Below are positions 34,993-43,955 of a stretch of DNA of 64,000 nt, one piece after another. How positions within the stretch are numbered: the first letter of the stretch is position 1; each line of letters begins with the position of its first letter. This DNA comes from ZC4RG30 sp040508085 (GTDB lineage Bacteria; Pseudomonadota; Gammaproteobacteria; Steroidobacterales; Steroidobacteraceae). Both the position numbers and the translations under genes were made by a program. The stretch lies in assembly GCA_040508085.1 (NCBI GenBank), contig JBEVNO010000149.1, positions 1 through 64,000 on the forward strand, written 5' to 3'. The notes under the pieces are model-generated. The model was not told the DNA's origin. It was given only the letters and a program-made list of their open reading frames with translations, and did no database searches.

Positions 34993-37338
34993 TCACACCG
35001 TGGCGGCGAGCTCCTCCTCACGCGTGCCCGTCTCCGCTTCGTCCTGGCCGTGCTGGTGCGGCACCAGCAGCACCGGAATCGACTTGGAGGTCGGGGTTCC
35101 GGCGTTGAGCGCCACCGAGGACAGCGGGACCAGCGGATTGGTCTCGGGATAGTACGCCGCAATGTTGCCGCGCGGAATGTCGTAGGCCACCAGCCGGAAG
35201 CGGTCGGCGCGGCGATCCTGGCCATCGTCCCAGACGGTGAGCAGGTCCACCCACTGGCCGTCCTTCATGCCCAGCGCGCGGATGTCCTCGCGGTTGATGA
35301 ACACCACGCGACGCTGGCCGAACACGCCGCGATAGCGGTCGTCCTGGCCATAGATGGTGGTGTTGTACTGGTCATGCGAGCGGGTGGTCTGCAGCGTGAA
35401 GACGATGGCGTCCTTGATGCGGGCGCGGGCACGGTGGATGGGGGTGTCGCGCGGCACGGCGTGCATGACGAAATTTGCGCGGCCATTGGCCGTCTTCCAC
35501 ACGCGCTCGCTGGCGCCGTTGTAGAGACGGAAGCCGCCGGGCTTCTTCAGACGGATGTTGAAGTCATGGAAATCCGGGAACACCTGCTCGATGAGGTCAC
35601 GGATGCGGCGGTAATCCTGCACCAGCCAGGTCCAGCGGGTGCTGCTGCGCGAGCCGATGGTGGCCGCGGCGAGCCGCGCCACGATGGCAGGCTCGGACAG
35701 CAGCTGCGGCGAGGCCGGCGGATTGATGCCCGCCGACATGTGCACCATGCTCATCGAGTCCTCCACCGTCACGCCTTGCGTGCCGCCGGCCTGCACATCC
35801 ATCTCGGTGCGACCCAGGCAGGGAAGGATCAATGCCTCCCGGCCATGCACCAGGTGGCTGCGATTGAGCTTGGTGGAGACATGCACGGTGAGCGCACAGC
35901 GGCGCAGCGCCTTCCAGGTTTCCGGCGTATCGGGCGTCGCGGCCGCGAAGTTGCCACCCATGGCGAAGAACACCTTGGCATGGCCGTCGCGCATGGCCTT
36001 GATGGACTCCACGGTGTCGTAGCCGTGCCGGCGCGGCGGCGTGAAATTGAACACCTGGCCCAGGCGATCGAGGAAGGCCTCCGGGGCCTTCTCCCAGATG
36101 CCCATGGTACGGTCGCCCTGCACATTGCTGTGGCCACGCACCGGGCAGGCGCCGGCGCCGGGCCGGCCCATGTTGCCGCGCATCAGCAGCAGGTTGATCA
36201 GCATCTGGATGGTGGCCACGGAATGCCGGTGCTGCGTGATGCCCATGCCCCAGCAGAAGATCACGCTCTTCGCGCCGCAGTACACATCGGCAGCGGCATG
36301 GATCTGCTCGAGCGACAGGCCGGATTCCTCGATGATCTCGTTCCAGTCCTGCGCGCGCAGCTGCGCGGCTACCTGCTCGAAGCCCGCGCAATGCTCGGCG
36401 ATGAACGCGCGGTCGAGCAGTGCTTCGCCCGCATCCTCGCGCTCCAGCAGGCGCTTCATCATGCCGGTGGCCACGGCCAGATCGCCGCCGCCGCGCAGCT
36501 GGAAATAGTGCGTGCTGATGGGGCTCGAACCCAGCGTTGCCATCTCGAGCTTGTCCTGCGGATCGGCAAAACGCTCGAGGCCGCGCTCGCGCATGGGGTT
36601 GAAGCTGACGATGCGCGCGCCGCGCTTGTTGGCGGCCCGCAGCTCGCCCAGCATGCGCGGATGGTTGGTGCCGGGGTTCTGGCCGAACACGAAGATGGCA
36701 TCGGCGTGCTCGAAATCCTCGAGCGTCACGGTGCCCTTGCCGATGCCCACCTGGGCGCGCATGGCGCTGCCGCTGGGCTCGTGACACATGTTCGAGCAGT
36801 CGGGGAAATTGTTGGTGCCGTACTCGCGCACGAACAGCTGGTAGAGGAAGGCCGCTTCGTTGCTGGTTCGACCAGAGGTATAGAAGATTGCCTGGTCCGG
36901 ATCCGGCAGCCCGTTCAGGTGCCCGGCGATCATCGCGAACGCGGCATCCCACTCGATCGGCAGGTATTTGTCGGACGCTGCGTCGTAGACCAGCGGATGC
37001 GTGAGACGGCCCTGGTCTTCCAGCCAGAAGTCGCTATGCGCCGCAAGCTCGGTCACCGTGTGCTGCGCGAACAGTTCGGGCGTGGCGCGACGTGCGGTGG
37101 CCTCGGCGGCCACGGCCTTCACGCCGTTCTCGCAGAATTCGAAGGTGGAGGCGTGGTTGCGATCCGGCCAGGCGCAGCCAGGACAATCGAAGCCGTCTGG
37201 CTGGTTGGCCGACAGCAGCGTCTTTGCACCCTTGATGGGAATGTCCTGCCGCAGCAGCGCGTTCTTGACGCTGTTCAACGCGCCCCAGCCACCCGCCGGA
37301 CCCTTGTAGCACTCGACCTTGCCGCATTCATCGCTCAT
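34993..37338 (-). CDS. Molybdopterin oxidoreductase of the FdhF/YdeP family
   Basis: A 781-residue molybdopterin enzyme. The N-terminal DCPGCAWPD is the YdeP-type Cys pair instead of a CxxCxxxC iron-sulfur motif of true formate dehydrogenases. Molybdopterin-binding landmarks follow: SNMCHEPSGSA, FGQNPGTNHPRML, PVRGHSNVQGDRTMG, and a C-terminal cofactor domain with TTRSHDQYNT. There is no in-frame stop at a Sec position and no Sec-type motif. YdeP is tied to acid resistance in E. coli, but its substrate is not known. A LysR gene lies directly upstream on the same strand, with a dyad between them. Confidence 0.9.
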   Translation of the reverse strand: MSDECGKVECYKGPAGGWGALNSVKNALLRQDIPIKGAKTLLSANQPDGFDCPGCAWPDRNHASTFEFCENGVKAVAAEATARRATPELFAQHTVTELAAHSDFWLEDQGRLTHPLVYDAASDKYLPIEWDAAFAMIAGHLNGLPDPDQAIFYTSGRTSNEAAFLYQLFVREYGTNNFPDCSNMCHEPSGSAMRAQVGIGKGTVTLEDFEHADAIFVFGQNPGTNHPRMLGELRAANKRGARIVSFNPMRERGLERFADPQDKLEMATLGSSPISTHYFQLRGGGDLAVATGMMKRLLEREDAGEALLDRAFIAEHCAGFEQVAAQLRAQDWNEIIEESGLSLEQIHAAADVYCGAKSVIFCWGMGITQHRHSVATIQMLINLLLMRGNMGRPGAGACPVRGHSNVQGDRTMGIWEKAPEAFLDRLGQVFNFTPPRRHGYDTVESIKAMRDGHAKVFFAMGGNFAAATPDTPETWKALRRCALTVHVSTKLNRSHLVHGREALILPCLGRTEMDVQAGGTQGVTVEDSMSMVHMSAGINPPASPQLLSEPAIVARLAAATIGSRSSTRWTWLVQDYRRIRDLIEQVFPDFHDFNIRLKKPGGFRLYNGASERVWKTANGRANFVMHAVPRDTPIHRARARIKDAIVFTLQTTRSHDQYNTTIYGQDDRYRGVFGQRRVVFINREDIRALGMKDGQWVDLLTVWDDGQDRRADRFRLVAYDIPRGNIAAYYPETNPLVPLSSVALNAGTPTSKSIPVLLVPHQHGQDEAETGTREEELAATV

Positions 37339-37394
37339 GCATGCAGGCTCGCGCCAGGCGCCCTGCGGGTCAAATCACTCGCTCGGATGGATCC

Positions 37395-37409
37395 ATTCAG
37401 GCGTTGAAT
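37395..37409 (-). promoter_or_regulatory. LysR-type box upstream of the molybdoenzyme gene
   Basis: ATTCA-GGCGT-TGAAT is a perfect 5-N5-5 dyad that contains the T-N11-A form of LysR-type binding sites. It lies 57-71 nt before the start of the FdhF/YdeP gene and after the LysR gene, where an activator site for the oxidoreductase would be expected. The call rests on motif form and position. Confidence 0.45.
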
Positions 37410-37412
37410 CAC

Positions 37413-37434
37413 GGCGGCAGTTACTTACGCCGCC
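37413..37434 (-). terminator. Hairpin after the LysR gene
   Basis: GGCGGC at 37413-37418 pairs perfectly with GCCGCC at 37429-37434 around a 10-base loop, 18 nt past the LysR stop in the minus direction. There is no T-run. It could stop LysR transcripts before the oxidoreductase gene. Confidence 0.45.
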
Positions 37435-37451
37435 AGTAGTGCGCGCGCCCG

Positions 37452-38396
37452 CTACGCCGGCAGCGCACCGCTGTGTTGATCCAGCTGCGCGATCCATTCC
37501 GGATCCTGCATCAGCTCCAGCGCGGCCTGAACCGTGCGCGAGGGGCGGTTCTCTGCCAGCGACAGGAACCCGATGGAAGTACGGATATCCGGCTCCACCA
37601 GCGGCAGTGCCTCGAGTTCGCCTTCGCTGCGCACGGCGGCAATCATTGCTCCGGGCAGGATGGCTGCGACGTCACCGACCGCGACGGTCAGTGCCAGTGT
37701 CAGCACGGAATTGGTTTCGATGGCGGGGGTGGGAGGCACGCCGTCCGGATACAGCGCGCGGTCCACGATGGCGCGGTTGTGCATCTCGCCGGTGAGCTGG
37801 CACAGCGGATAGGTGGCCGCCTCCGCCCACGCCATGCTCGGACCCATGCGCAGGCGCTCCGCCGCCGGCCCCGCGGCACGCCGCAGCAGGAAATAACGCT
37901 CCAGCGCCTGCGGCCAGGTGAGGAACCGCCCTGTTCTTTCCTGCGCGCGCTCCATGTAGCCCAGCGCCAGATCCAGCGACAGATCCTCCAGATGCCGCTC
38001 GATGTCCGGTGAGCTCATGGCCAGCACCACGGGCGAGATGCCCGGATGCCGGCGGCGCAGCAGCGCCGCGAACAGCGACAGCAGCGGCACGGCGGTGGGC
38101 ACGGCGGCCAGCCGCAGTTGCCCGGCGGGATGCGCATCCGTGCTGCGCAGGTCCTGCGTCAACTGCTCCACGTCCTGCAGCATGCGGCGCGCCGTGGCCA
38201 GTACCGACTCGCCCTCGGGAGTGAGGCCGCCGTAGACGCGCGAACGTTTCACGATCGCCACGCCGAACTCGTCCTCGAGGGCGCGCAGCGCGTTGGACAT
38301 CGCGGGCTGGGTGACGTGGCAGGCCTGCGCGGCGCGCCCGAAGTGCCGGTGCTTGTCCAGGGCAACGAGGTAGCGCATGGCGGCGAGCAGGTTCAT
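37452..38396 (-). CDS. LysR-family regulator
   Basis: A 314-residue LysR-type protein from ATG 38396 (MNLLAAMRYLVALDKHRHF). The N-terminal winged helix has the usual FGRAAQACHVTQPAMSNALRAL helix-turn-helix, followed by the linker helix and a periplasmic-binding-like effector domain (about 90-290). It lies directly upstream of and collinear with the molybdopterin oxidoreductase gene, and the LysR-type dyad between them supports control of that gene. The effector is unknown. A start 12 codons upstream is possible but lacks family support. Confidence 0.9.
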   Translation of the reverse strand: MNLLAAMRYLVALDKHRHFGRAAQACHVTQPAMSNALRALEDEFGVAIVKRSRVYGGLTPEGESVLATARRMLQDVEQLTQDLRSTDAHPAGQLRLAAVPTAVPLLSLFAALLRRRHPGISPVVLAMSSPDIERHLEDLSLDLALGYMERAQERTGRFLTWPQALERYFLLRRAAGPAAERLRMGPSMAWAEAATYPLCQLTGEMHNRAIVDRALYPDGVPPTPAIETNSVLTLALTVAVGDVAAILPGAMIAAVRSEGELEALPLVEPDIRTSIGFLSLAENRPSRTVQAALELMQDPEWIAQLDQHSGALPA

Positions 38397-38438
38397 GCCG
38401 GAAAGCCTCGCACACTCGAGGGTCCATCGCACCAGGCA

Positions 38439-40823
38439 CTAGAACGCCGTGCGGATCCTCACGCCCACCAGCCGCGGGTCACTGGGCTGGCCCAGGATCA
38501 GCCCGGAATTGCCGGTCTGGATGGTGAGCGCCGTGAGGTAATCCTTGTCGAGCAGGTTGCGCGCGAACACATCGATCGCCCAGCCCTTGTTGAACTGGTA
38601 GCCGACGCTGGCGTTCACCACGCCGTAGCCGCCGATCCAGGTGTACTGCGACAGCGACATGTCGCTGTTGTAGCGGCTGCGGGCGTTCATGTCAGCGTGC
38701 ACCTCGAACTGGCCGTCGCCAGCCGGGGTCAGGTAGTCGAAGCCCAGCGAGCCCACCCAGCGGGACAGTCCTCCCAGCCGCTTGCCCGTGAGGTTGCAGG
38801 CCACCGTGGCGGCAGTCTGCAATTCCAGCGGGCACGGGCCATTCGCATAGTCTGAATCCACGCCCAGCGCGTAGGCGGCCGAGGCGCGCAGCGTGAAGCC
38901 CTTGAACAGCACCGCGGCCAGGTCCATCTCTGCACCCTTGATCTTCACCTCGGGGATGTTCGAGGGATAGGAGCGGATGGCAGCGGTCTCCAGGCTGGAG
39001 ACGATGTTGGACTGGTAATCCGCGACCACGGTATGGAAGGCCGCCAGGTTCACCGTGGCGCGGCCTTGCGGCAGGCTCGCCTTCAGGCCCAGTTCGAAGG
39101 TCTTGTTGCGCTCGTCCTTGATGACGGCTGTGCCCAGCGCCGGCTGGTTCACCGCATCCAGCGGCAGGCCGGACATGTTCAGGCCGCCGGACTTGTAGCC
39201 ATAGGCATAACTCACATAGCTCATCAGCGCGTCGGAGAACTGGTACGCCAGGTTGGCGCGGCCCGACAGGCTGCCGCCGTTGTCCGCAGCCACGTAGCTC
39301 TGTGGGCGGAAGATCGACAGACGCGCGCGGTTCAGCTCGTTGCGGGTGGCCAGCGGCAGCGCGGCCAGGCTCGGGCCGCCCGACACTGTGGTGGCATAGG
39401 AGCCGTCCTTGTCCTCATAGGTGTAGCGCAGGCCCAGCGTCGCGGTGAGCTTCGAGGTGGCCGCGTAGTTCAGCTCGCCGAAGGCGGCGTAGCTGTCCAT
39501 CTCGAACCGCGAATCGCCTGCCTGGCCATAGCCATCCAGCAGGTTGCGCGGTATCGGCACGGTGAAATTGGCCTGGCTCAGCAGCCAGTACGCGCCCTCT
39601 GCACCATAGACGCTGGTGGGACGACCGGTGATCTTCTGCGAGAAGAAATACAGGCCGCCCACGTAGCTCAGCGGGCCATCGCCATCGGAAGCCAGGCGCA
39701 ATTCCTGGCTGTACTGGTCCTGCCGCGACGGGATGCGCTGCGTGGTCTGGATGGGAATGCCGGTGTAGTCGCGATCGTTCGCCACGTCCCAGTCCCAGTA
39801 GCGCCAGGCAGTGACCGAGGTCAGCGTGCCCGGCGCAAGTTTCCAGTCCGCGATCAGCGCGACGCCGCCATCCTGGGTGTCGATGCGCAGGTCGGCATCG
39901 ATATCGGTGAGGCGGTCATACACATCGGTGCTGGGCGGCGTATAGCCCAGGCCCGCGGCCAGCGCCGAGTACTGCCGGTTGGCTGCGCGCAGGCTGCGGC
40001 CCACGCGCAGGTAGTTCTGCGTGCAGCAGGCCGAATCCAGATCCGAGACATCGGCGATCAGACGTAACTTGAGGTCGTCGCTGGCCACGAACAGCAGCTG
40101 CCCGCGCAGCGCGACATTGTTGAGGGTGTTCAGGTCGCGATCATTGCGCACGTTGTGGATCAGCCCGTCGCGGCGCGTGAGCTGCGCGGACATGCGCCCG
40201 GCGAAGCGCTCGCTGAGCGGGCCGGAGACGCTGCTCTTCAGCTGCATGAAATCGTAGTTGCCGAAGGACACCTCACCCGTGCCCTCCGGTTCGAAACCGG
40301 GTTCGCGACTGATGATGTGGATGGCGCCGGCGGTGGTGTTCTTGCCGAACAGCGTGCCCTGCGGACCACGCAGCACTTCCACGCGCTCGATGTCGGTGAA
40401 GTCGAACGAGGCCGTGGCCGGACGGCCGTGATAGACCTGGTCCACGTAGAACCCCACGCCCGGCTCGATGCCGTCATTGGCGGCGCTGATGGACAATGTG
40501 TTCGAGCCCAGGCCGCGGATCGTGTAGGCCGTGTTGCGCGGATTGGCGGAGTTGTAATACAGCGCCGGCACCAGCTGGCTCAGCGACTGCGTGTTGACGG
40601 TGCCGGTGCTGTCGAGCAGCTCCCCGCCCACCGCCGATACGGCGGCGGGCACGCGCTGCAGGTCTTCCTCGCGGCGACGCGCGGTAACGGTGACTGGTTC
40701 GAGCTGGGCGTTGTCCGGACCGGCGCGGTCCACTGCCGTGACACCGGCGCAGGGCACCGCCCATCCGGCCAGCGAATAGACCATCAAGATCCTCGTGAGG
40801 GCAGTGCTGCTGCAGGCTCGCAT
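38439..40823 (-). CDS. TonB-dependent receptor near ModE/ModA
   Basis: A 794-residue receptor. From ATG 40823 there is a signal peptide (TRILMVYSLAGWAVPCAGVTA), then the TonB box-like LEPVTVTARRREEDLQ, a plug domain (YTIRGLGSN, VEVLRGPQGTLFGKNTTAGAIHI), and a 22-strand-like barrel ending VGVRIRTAF. The start at 40823 rather than 40892 is supported by a signal peptide and by a regulatory dyad that the longer version would run through. The substrate is unknown. Its place between a molybdoenzyme operon and modE/modA, and the shared dyad, suggest a molybdenum- or tungsten-containing compound, but this is inference. Confidence 0.92.
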   Translation of the reverse strand: MRACSSTALTRILMVYSLAGWAVPCAGVTAVDRAGPDNAQLEPVTVTARRREEDLQRVPAAVSAVGGELLDSTGTVNTQSLSQLVPALYYNSANPRNTAYTIRGLGSNTLSISAANDGIEPGVGFYVDQVYHGRPATASFDFTDIERVEVLRGPQGTLFGKNTTAGAIHIISREPGFEPEGTGEVSFGNYDFMQLKSSVSGPLSERFAGRMSAQLTRRDGLIHNVRNDRDLNTLNNVALRGQLLFVASDDLKLRLIADVSDLDSACCTQNYLRVGRSLRAANRQYSALAAGLGYTPPSTDVYDRLTDIDADLRIDTQDGGVALIADWKLAPGTLTSVTAWRYWDWDVANDRDYTGIPIQTTQRIPSRQDQYSQELRLASDGDGPLSYVGGLYFFSQKITGRPTSVYGAEGAYWLLSQANFTVPIPRNLLDGYGQAGDSRFEMDSYAAFGELNYAATSKLTATLGLRYTYEDKDGSYATTVSGGPSLAALPLATRNELNRARLSIFRPQSYVAADNGGSLSGRANLAYQFSDALMSYVSYAYGYKSGGLNMSGLPLDAVNQPALGTAVIKDERNKTFELGLKASLPQGRATVNLAAFHTVVADYQSNIVSSLETAAIRSYPSNIPEVKIKGAEMDLAAVLFKGFTLRASAAYALGVDSDYANGPCPLELQTAATVACNLTGKRLGGLSRWVGSLGFDYLTPAGDGQFEVHADMNARSRYNSDMSLSQYTWIGGYGVVNASVGYQFNKGWAIDVFARNLLDKDYLTALTIQTGNSGLILGQPSDPRLVGVRIRTAF

Positions 40824-40853
40824 CGTCCGGTCCCCGGGGTGGTGTGAAGATGT

Positions 40854-40877
40854 CACTGTATACGATCGGATATAGCG
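40854..40877 (-). promoter_or_regulatory. ModE-like 8-N8-8 dyad before the TonB receptor
   Basis: Read on the plus strand: CACTGTAT-N8-ATATAGCG. Against CGTTATAT-N8-ATATAACG the halves match 5/8 and 7/8. It lies 31-54 nt ahead of the receptor ATG, in promoter position. It is the weakest of three such dyads in this region. Confidence 0.4.
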
Positions 40878-40912
40878 TATTCGACGGGCCATCTGGAGCG
40901 AGGCGCAGTGAT

Positions 40913-41329
40913 TCAGCCGTTGCTTGAGCTGGCTTTCGGCCGGACGGGCCGATTCAGCTGCCGATACAGGCGCTGCGCCTCATGGGCTGATTCGCTGGCT
41001 ACGCCGACGCCAGAGAATGCACGACTGGCAAGTTCGTCCACCGCCGCTTCGAAGCTGCGGTAGTCGGCAATGAGCCGTCGACCGAAGTCTGTAAGGCGGG
41101 TGCCCCCTCCATCCTTGCCGCCGACGGACAGCTCCACGACCGGTAGCTGGAAGCCTTCATTGGTGCTGTGAAGCAGCAGCCAGGCCCGGCGGTAGCTCAT
41201 TCCCAAAGCCCGCGCTGCCGCAGACAGGGACCCGGTGCGTTCGATCCCTTCCAGCAAACCGATCTTGCCTGGCCCAACAGAACAAGTGCCGGAGAAATCC
41301 AGACGGATATGGGCCTGCGGTTTGCTCAT
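40913..41329 (-). CDS. ModE-like one-domain molybdate-type regulator
   Basis: A 138-residue protein from ATG 41329 (MSKPQAHIRLDFSG). It is the winged-helix N-terminal domain of ModE: GKIGLLEGIERTGSLSAAARALGMSYRRAWLLL followed by ELSVGGKDGGGTRLTDFGRRLI. The two molbindin (MOP) domains that bind molybdate in E. coli ModE are missing, so the ligand may be sensed differently or by a partner. It is divergent from modA, with an 8-N8-8 dyad between them. The longer frame to 41566 overlaps modA and is rejected. Confidence 0.88.
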   Translation of the reverse strand: MSKPQAHIRLDFSGTCSVGPGKIGLLEGIERTGSLSAAARALGMSYRRAWLLLHSTNEGFQLPVVELSVGGKDGGGTRLTDFGRRLIADYRSFEAAVDELASRAFSGVGVASESAHEAQRLYRQLNRPVRPKASSSNG

Positions 41330-41366
41330 CTTGAGAGTCCAGGCAAGGAAGTGGGGGATCACCAAT

Positions 41367-41390
41367 CGGTATAGCCCTTCGAATATAACG
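41367..41390. promoter_or_regulatory. ModE-like 8-N8-8 dyad between modE and modA
   Basis: CGGTATAG-CCCTTCGA-ATATAACG. The right half is a perfect ATATAACG and the left half matches CGTTATAT at 6/8. It sits in the 90-bp gap between the divergent modE-like and modA genes, 38 nt from the first and 30 nt from the second, so one site could serve both. CGTTATAT-type halves are what I recall for E. coli ModE operators. Confidence 0.55.
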
Positions 41391-41419
41391 TAGGATGCGC
41401 TGAGCTTTCCAGGACGCCA

Positions 41420-42178
41420 ATGAATAAATCCACACTGCTGCTGGGCCTGCTGTTGCTCTGCTCGCGCGTCGCCACGTCGGCGGAGCCCGGCATCACTGTC
41501 TTCGCGGCCGCGTCGCTCACCGAAGTGATGGATGAATTGGGCAGGGCCTACACCGCGCAGACGCATATGCCGGTGCGCTTCTCATACGCGGCGAGTTCGG
41601 CGCTGGCGCGACAGATCGAGTCCGGTGCGGCAGCCGCCGTATTCGTATCTGCTGATCAGCAATGGATGGACTATCTGGTGCAACGCCAGCTGATCAAGAC
41701 GGACAGCCGCATGGACGTCGCCAGCAACACGCTGGTGCTTGTGGCTCCGGCAGCCAGCTCCACCAGGCTTTCGATCGCGCCAGGCTTTGCGATTGCGCAG
41801 GCACTGGGGGCACGCGGACGGCTCGCCACCGGCAATCCGGACAGTGTGCCCGTGGGCAAGTATGCAAAAGAGGCGCTCAGGAGACTGGGAGTCTGGGACA
41901 GTGTCGCCGGCCGCGTGATCCCCGCTGACAATGTGCGCTCAGCGCTCAACTTTGTCGCGCTGGGCGAAGCGCCACTGGGAATCGTCTACGCCACGGATGC
42001 GCGCGGCAACGCCAAGGTCCGTGTGGTCGATGCGTTTCCCGCCGATACGCACGATCCCATCACCTATGCGGCCGCCGCAACCTCCACAAGCCGCGCCAGT
42101 GCGGAAGATTTTGTCCGCTTTCTAGGCAGCAGCCGCGCCCGCGCGATATTCAGCGGACACGGCTTCGGCATTCCCTGA
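41420..42178 (+). CDS. modA: Molybdate-binding periplasmic protein ModA
   Basis: A 252-residue periplasmic solute-binding protein, close to the 257 of E. coli ModA. Signal MNKSTLLLGLLLLCSRVATSA; mature protein starts EPGITVFAAASLTEVMDELG. The oxyanion-site segments AAASLTEV and YAASSALARQIESGA, and ADQQWMDYL, are those of ModA. It would capture molybdate or tungstate for a ModB/ModC transporter, but no modB or modC follows: the next gene is convergent. AGGA precedes the ATG by 5 nt, and the ModE-like dyad lies 30 nt upstream. Confidence 0.92.
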   Translation: MNKSTLLLGLLLLCSRVATSAEPGITVFAAASLTEVMDELGRAYTAQTHMPVRFSYAASSALARQIESGAAAAVFVSADQQWMDYLVQRQLIKTDSRMDVASNTLVLVAPAASSTRLSIAPGFAIAQALGARGRLATGNPDSVPVGKYAKEALRRLGVWDSVAGRVIPADNVRSALNFVALGEAPLGIVYATDARGNAKVRVVDAFPADTHDPITYAAAATSTSRASAEDFVRFLGSSRARAIFSGHGFGIP

Positions 42179-42200
42179 GCCAGGCCCAAGTCTGCCTGGC
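42179..42200. terminator. Hairpin between modA and the convergent dehydrogenase gene
   Basis: GCCAGGC at 42179-42185 pairs perfectly with GCCTGGC at 42194-42200 around an eight-base loop, starting right after the modA stop and 15 nt from the stop of the opposite gene. There is no T-run, but its place suits a terminator for both. Confidence 0.55.
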
Positions 42201-42214
42201 ATCAAGTGCGTCTC

Positions 42215-43936
42215 TCAGGGCTTGCTGTACGAGATGCGGTAAATCAGGTTCGCGCCATCGTCGCTGAGCAGCATCGAACCGTCCTTGGCAACCGTGATCG
42301 CCACCGGACGTCCCCAGGAATCACCCGAGTCGGTGATGAAGCCGGTGAGGAAATCCACATATGAGCCGGTGGCCTTGCCGCCCTTCATCGGCATGGTGAC
42401 GATCTTGTGGCCGGTGCGCAGCGAACGGTTCCACGAACCGTGCAGCACCACGAAGGGCACGCCCTGGTATTCCTTCGGGAAGGCCGAGGTGCCGGTGGTG
42501 TTGTCGTAGAACAGGATGTTCATCGCCGCGGAGTGCGCGGTGAAGGGCACATCCGGAACCACTGCCTTGCCGGCCAGATCCGGGCGATCGCCTTTCAGGC
42601 GCGGCTCCTCATACTTGCCCATGTAGTACCAGGGCCAGCCGAAGAACTGGCCTTCCTTCACCGAGGTGGCGTAGTCCGGCACCAGGTCGTCGCCCAGCAT
42701 GTCGCGCTCGTTGGTCGTGCACCAGATGTCGTTGGTGCGCGGCTGCATGGTCATCGCCGTGCAGTTGCGGATGCCCGTGGCCCAGGTGCGGCCCTTGGTA
42801 TCCCCGCCCAGTTCGAACACACGCACCGAGGCGCGGTTCTCTTCGTTGCCATAGGCGGCGCCCAGGCCGTGCTGCGCATCCCAGGCGCGCGCTTCCGCCG
42901 CGGTTTTCTTGGGCATGTCCTCGGCGAAGTTCGACTGTGAACCCACCGATACCCAGAACCGCTTGCCGTCCGGGGCGAACACGATGTCGCGCGTGAAGTG
43001 ACCGCCGCCCACCGGTGACAGCTGCGGAATGATCACTTCCGGCACGGTGGCAGCAACGGTGGCGCCCGCCTGGTAGGGATAGCGCACGACGCGGTTGCTC
43101 TCCGCGATGTATACCCACTGCGGATTGGCACCGGCTGGCTGGAAGGCAATGCCGTATGGCTGCAGCAGGCCCTGCGCGAACACGGTCACCGCCGCGGTCT
43201 TGCCGTCCGGTGACGGGCGCAGCACCTTGATGCGTCCGGCGTTGGTCTCGGCCAGGAAGATGTCGCCATTGGGCGCAACCTGCATGGTGCGCGGCCCGGT
43301 GAGATCGCCGACGAACACATCGGCCTTGAAGCCGGCCGGCAGTTTCAGCGCGGCGCCGGCGGGCTTGGGTACCACGCGCGGGAAATTGGTGGACGAGGCC
43401 GTCGCATAGGGTGCGGGCAGCTTCTTGATATCGATGCGATGGACGCGGCCTGGCGCATCCTTCTTCCAGTCGGCATCACCCTGCGGCGGCGCCGCGGCGG
43501 GCGGCGGACCGCCGGCACCCCGCGGAGGACCACCGGGCCCGGCGTTGGCGCGCAGCGTGCCGTCGCGCACCGCCGTGAAGTAGGCGACGAGGTTGTCGCG
43601 ATCAGACTGCTGCGGCACCGGGATGACCATCATGGACCCTGGCACCACAGTGGTGGGCGCTTCGAGGAAGTGCGACAGCGTCGCATCGTTCCAGGTGAGG
43701 CCGGAGGCCTTCAGAGCCGGGCTGTAGCCGAAGCCGGTGCCCTCGGCGGCACGGCGGCCGAGCACACCCTGCAGGTTCGGGCCTTGTGCCCCGCCGTTGT
43801 CATTCGGTTCGGCGCTGTGGCAGAGCGCACACTGGGCGCGGAAATACGCGCGGCCGGCATTGGCGTCGGCGCCCCAGGAAGGCGCTGCGACAGCGCCGAG
43901 GATCGCCGCGGCGGCAACGAGACTGCGTACTTTCAT
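42215..43936 (-). CDS. Cytochrome c / sorbosone-dehydrogenase-like fusion
   Basis: A 573-residue exported protein. After a signal (MKVRSLVAAAAILGAVAAPS) comes a class I cytochrome c domain with CALCH at 36-40 and a likely axial Met in GSMMVIPVP near 102. A Pro/Gly-rich linker (about 130-155) joins it to a six-bladed propeller of the glucose/sorbosone dehydrogenase type (about 190-573), with blade motifs VAPNGDIFLAETNAGRIKVL, GSWNRSLRTGHKI and SGDSWGRPVAITVAKDGSMLL. Such enzymes use PQQ and pass electrons to the fused cytochrome. The start region carries a perfect 20-bp palindrome. Sugar or alcohol substrate unknown. Confidence 0.88.
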   Translation of the reverse strand: MKVRSLVAAAAILGAVAAPSWGADANAGRAYFRAQCALCHSAEPNDNGGAQGPNLQGVLGRRAAEGTGFGYSPALKASGLTWNDATLSHFLEAPTTVVPGSMMVIPVPQQSDRDNLVAYFTAVRDGTLRANAGPGGPPRGAGGPPPAAAPPQGDADWKKDAPGRVHRIDIKKLPAPYATASSTNFPRVVPKPAGAALKLPAGFKADVFVGDLTGPRTMQVAPNGDIFLAETNAGRIKVLRPSPDGKTAAVTVFAQGLLQPYGIAFQPAGANPQWVYIAESNRVVRYPYQAGATVAATVPEVIIPQLSPVGGGHFTRDIVFAPDGKRFWVSVGSQSNFAEDMPKKTAAEARAWDAQHGLGAAYGNEENRASVRVFELGGDTKGRTWATGIRNCTAMTMQPRTNDIWCTTNERDMLGDDLVPDYATSVKEGQFFGWPWYYMGKYEEPRLKGDRPDLAGKAVVPDVPFTAHSAAMNILFYDNTTGTSAFPKEYQGVPFVVLHGSWNRSLRTGHKIVTMPMKGGKATGSYVDFLTGFITDSGDSWGRPVAITVAKDGSMLLSDDGANLIYRISYSKP

Positions 43937-43955
43937 GAGAACCCCCGAAAACCCG

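Noticed and set aside
34993..37338. Possible selenocysteine formate dehydrogenase.
   Set aside because: The frame has no internal TGA and the sequence is of the FdhF/YdeP type, which carries no Sec.
34726..37407. An 893-codon plus-strand open frame opposite the molybdopterin oxidoreductase.
   Set aside because: It lacks recognisable domains and covers the well-supported oxidoreductase on the opposite strand.
40280..40310. GGTTCGAAACC string that resembles a tRNA T-arm.
   Set aside because: It lies inside the TonB receptor coding sequence and no cloverleaf can be drawn around it.
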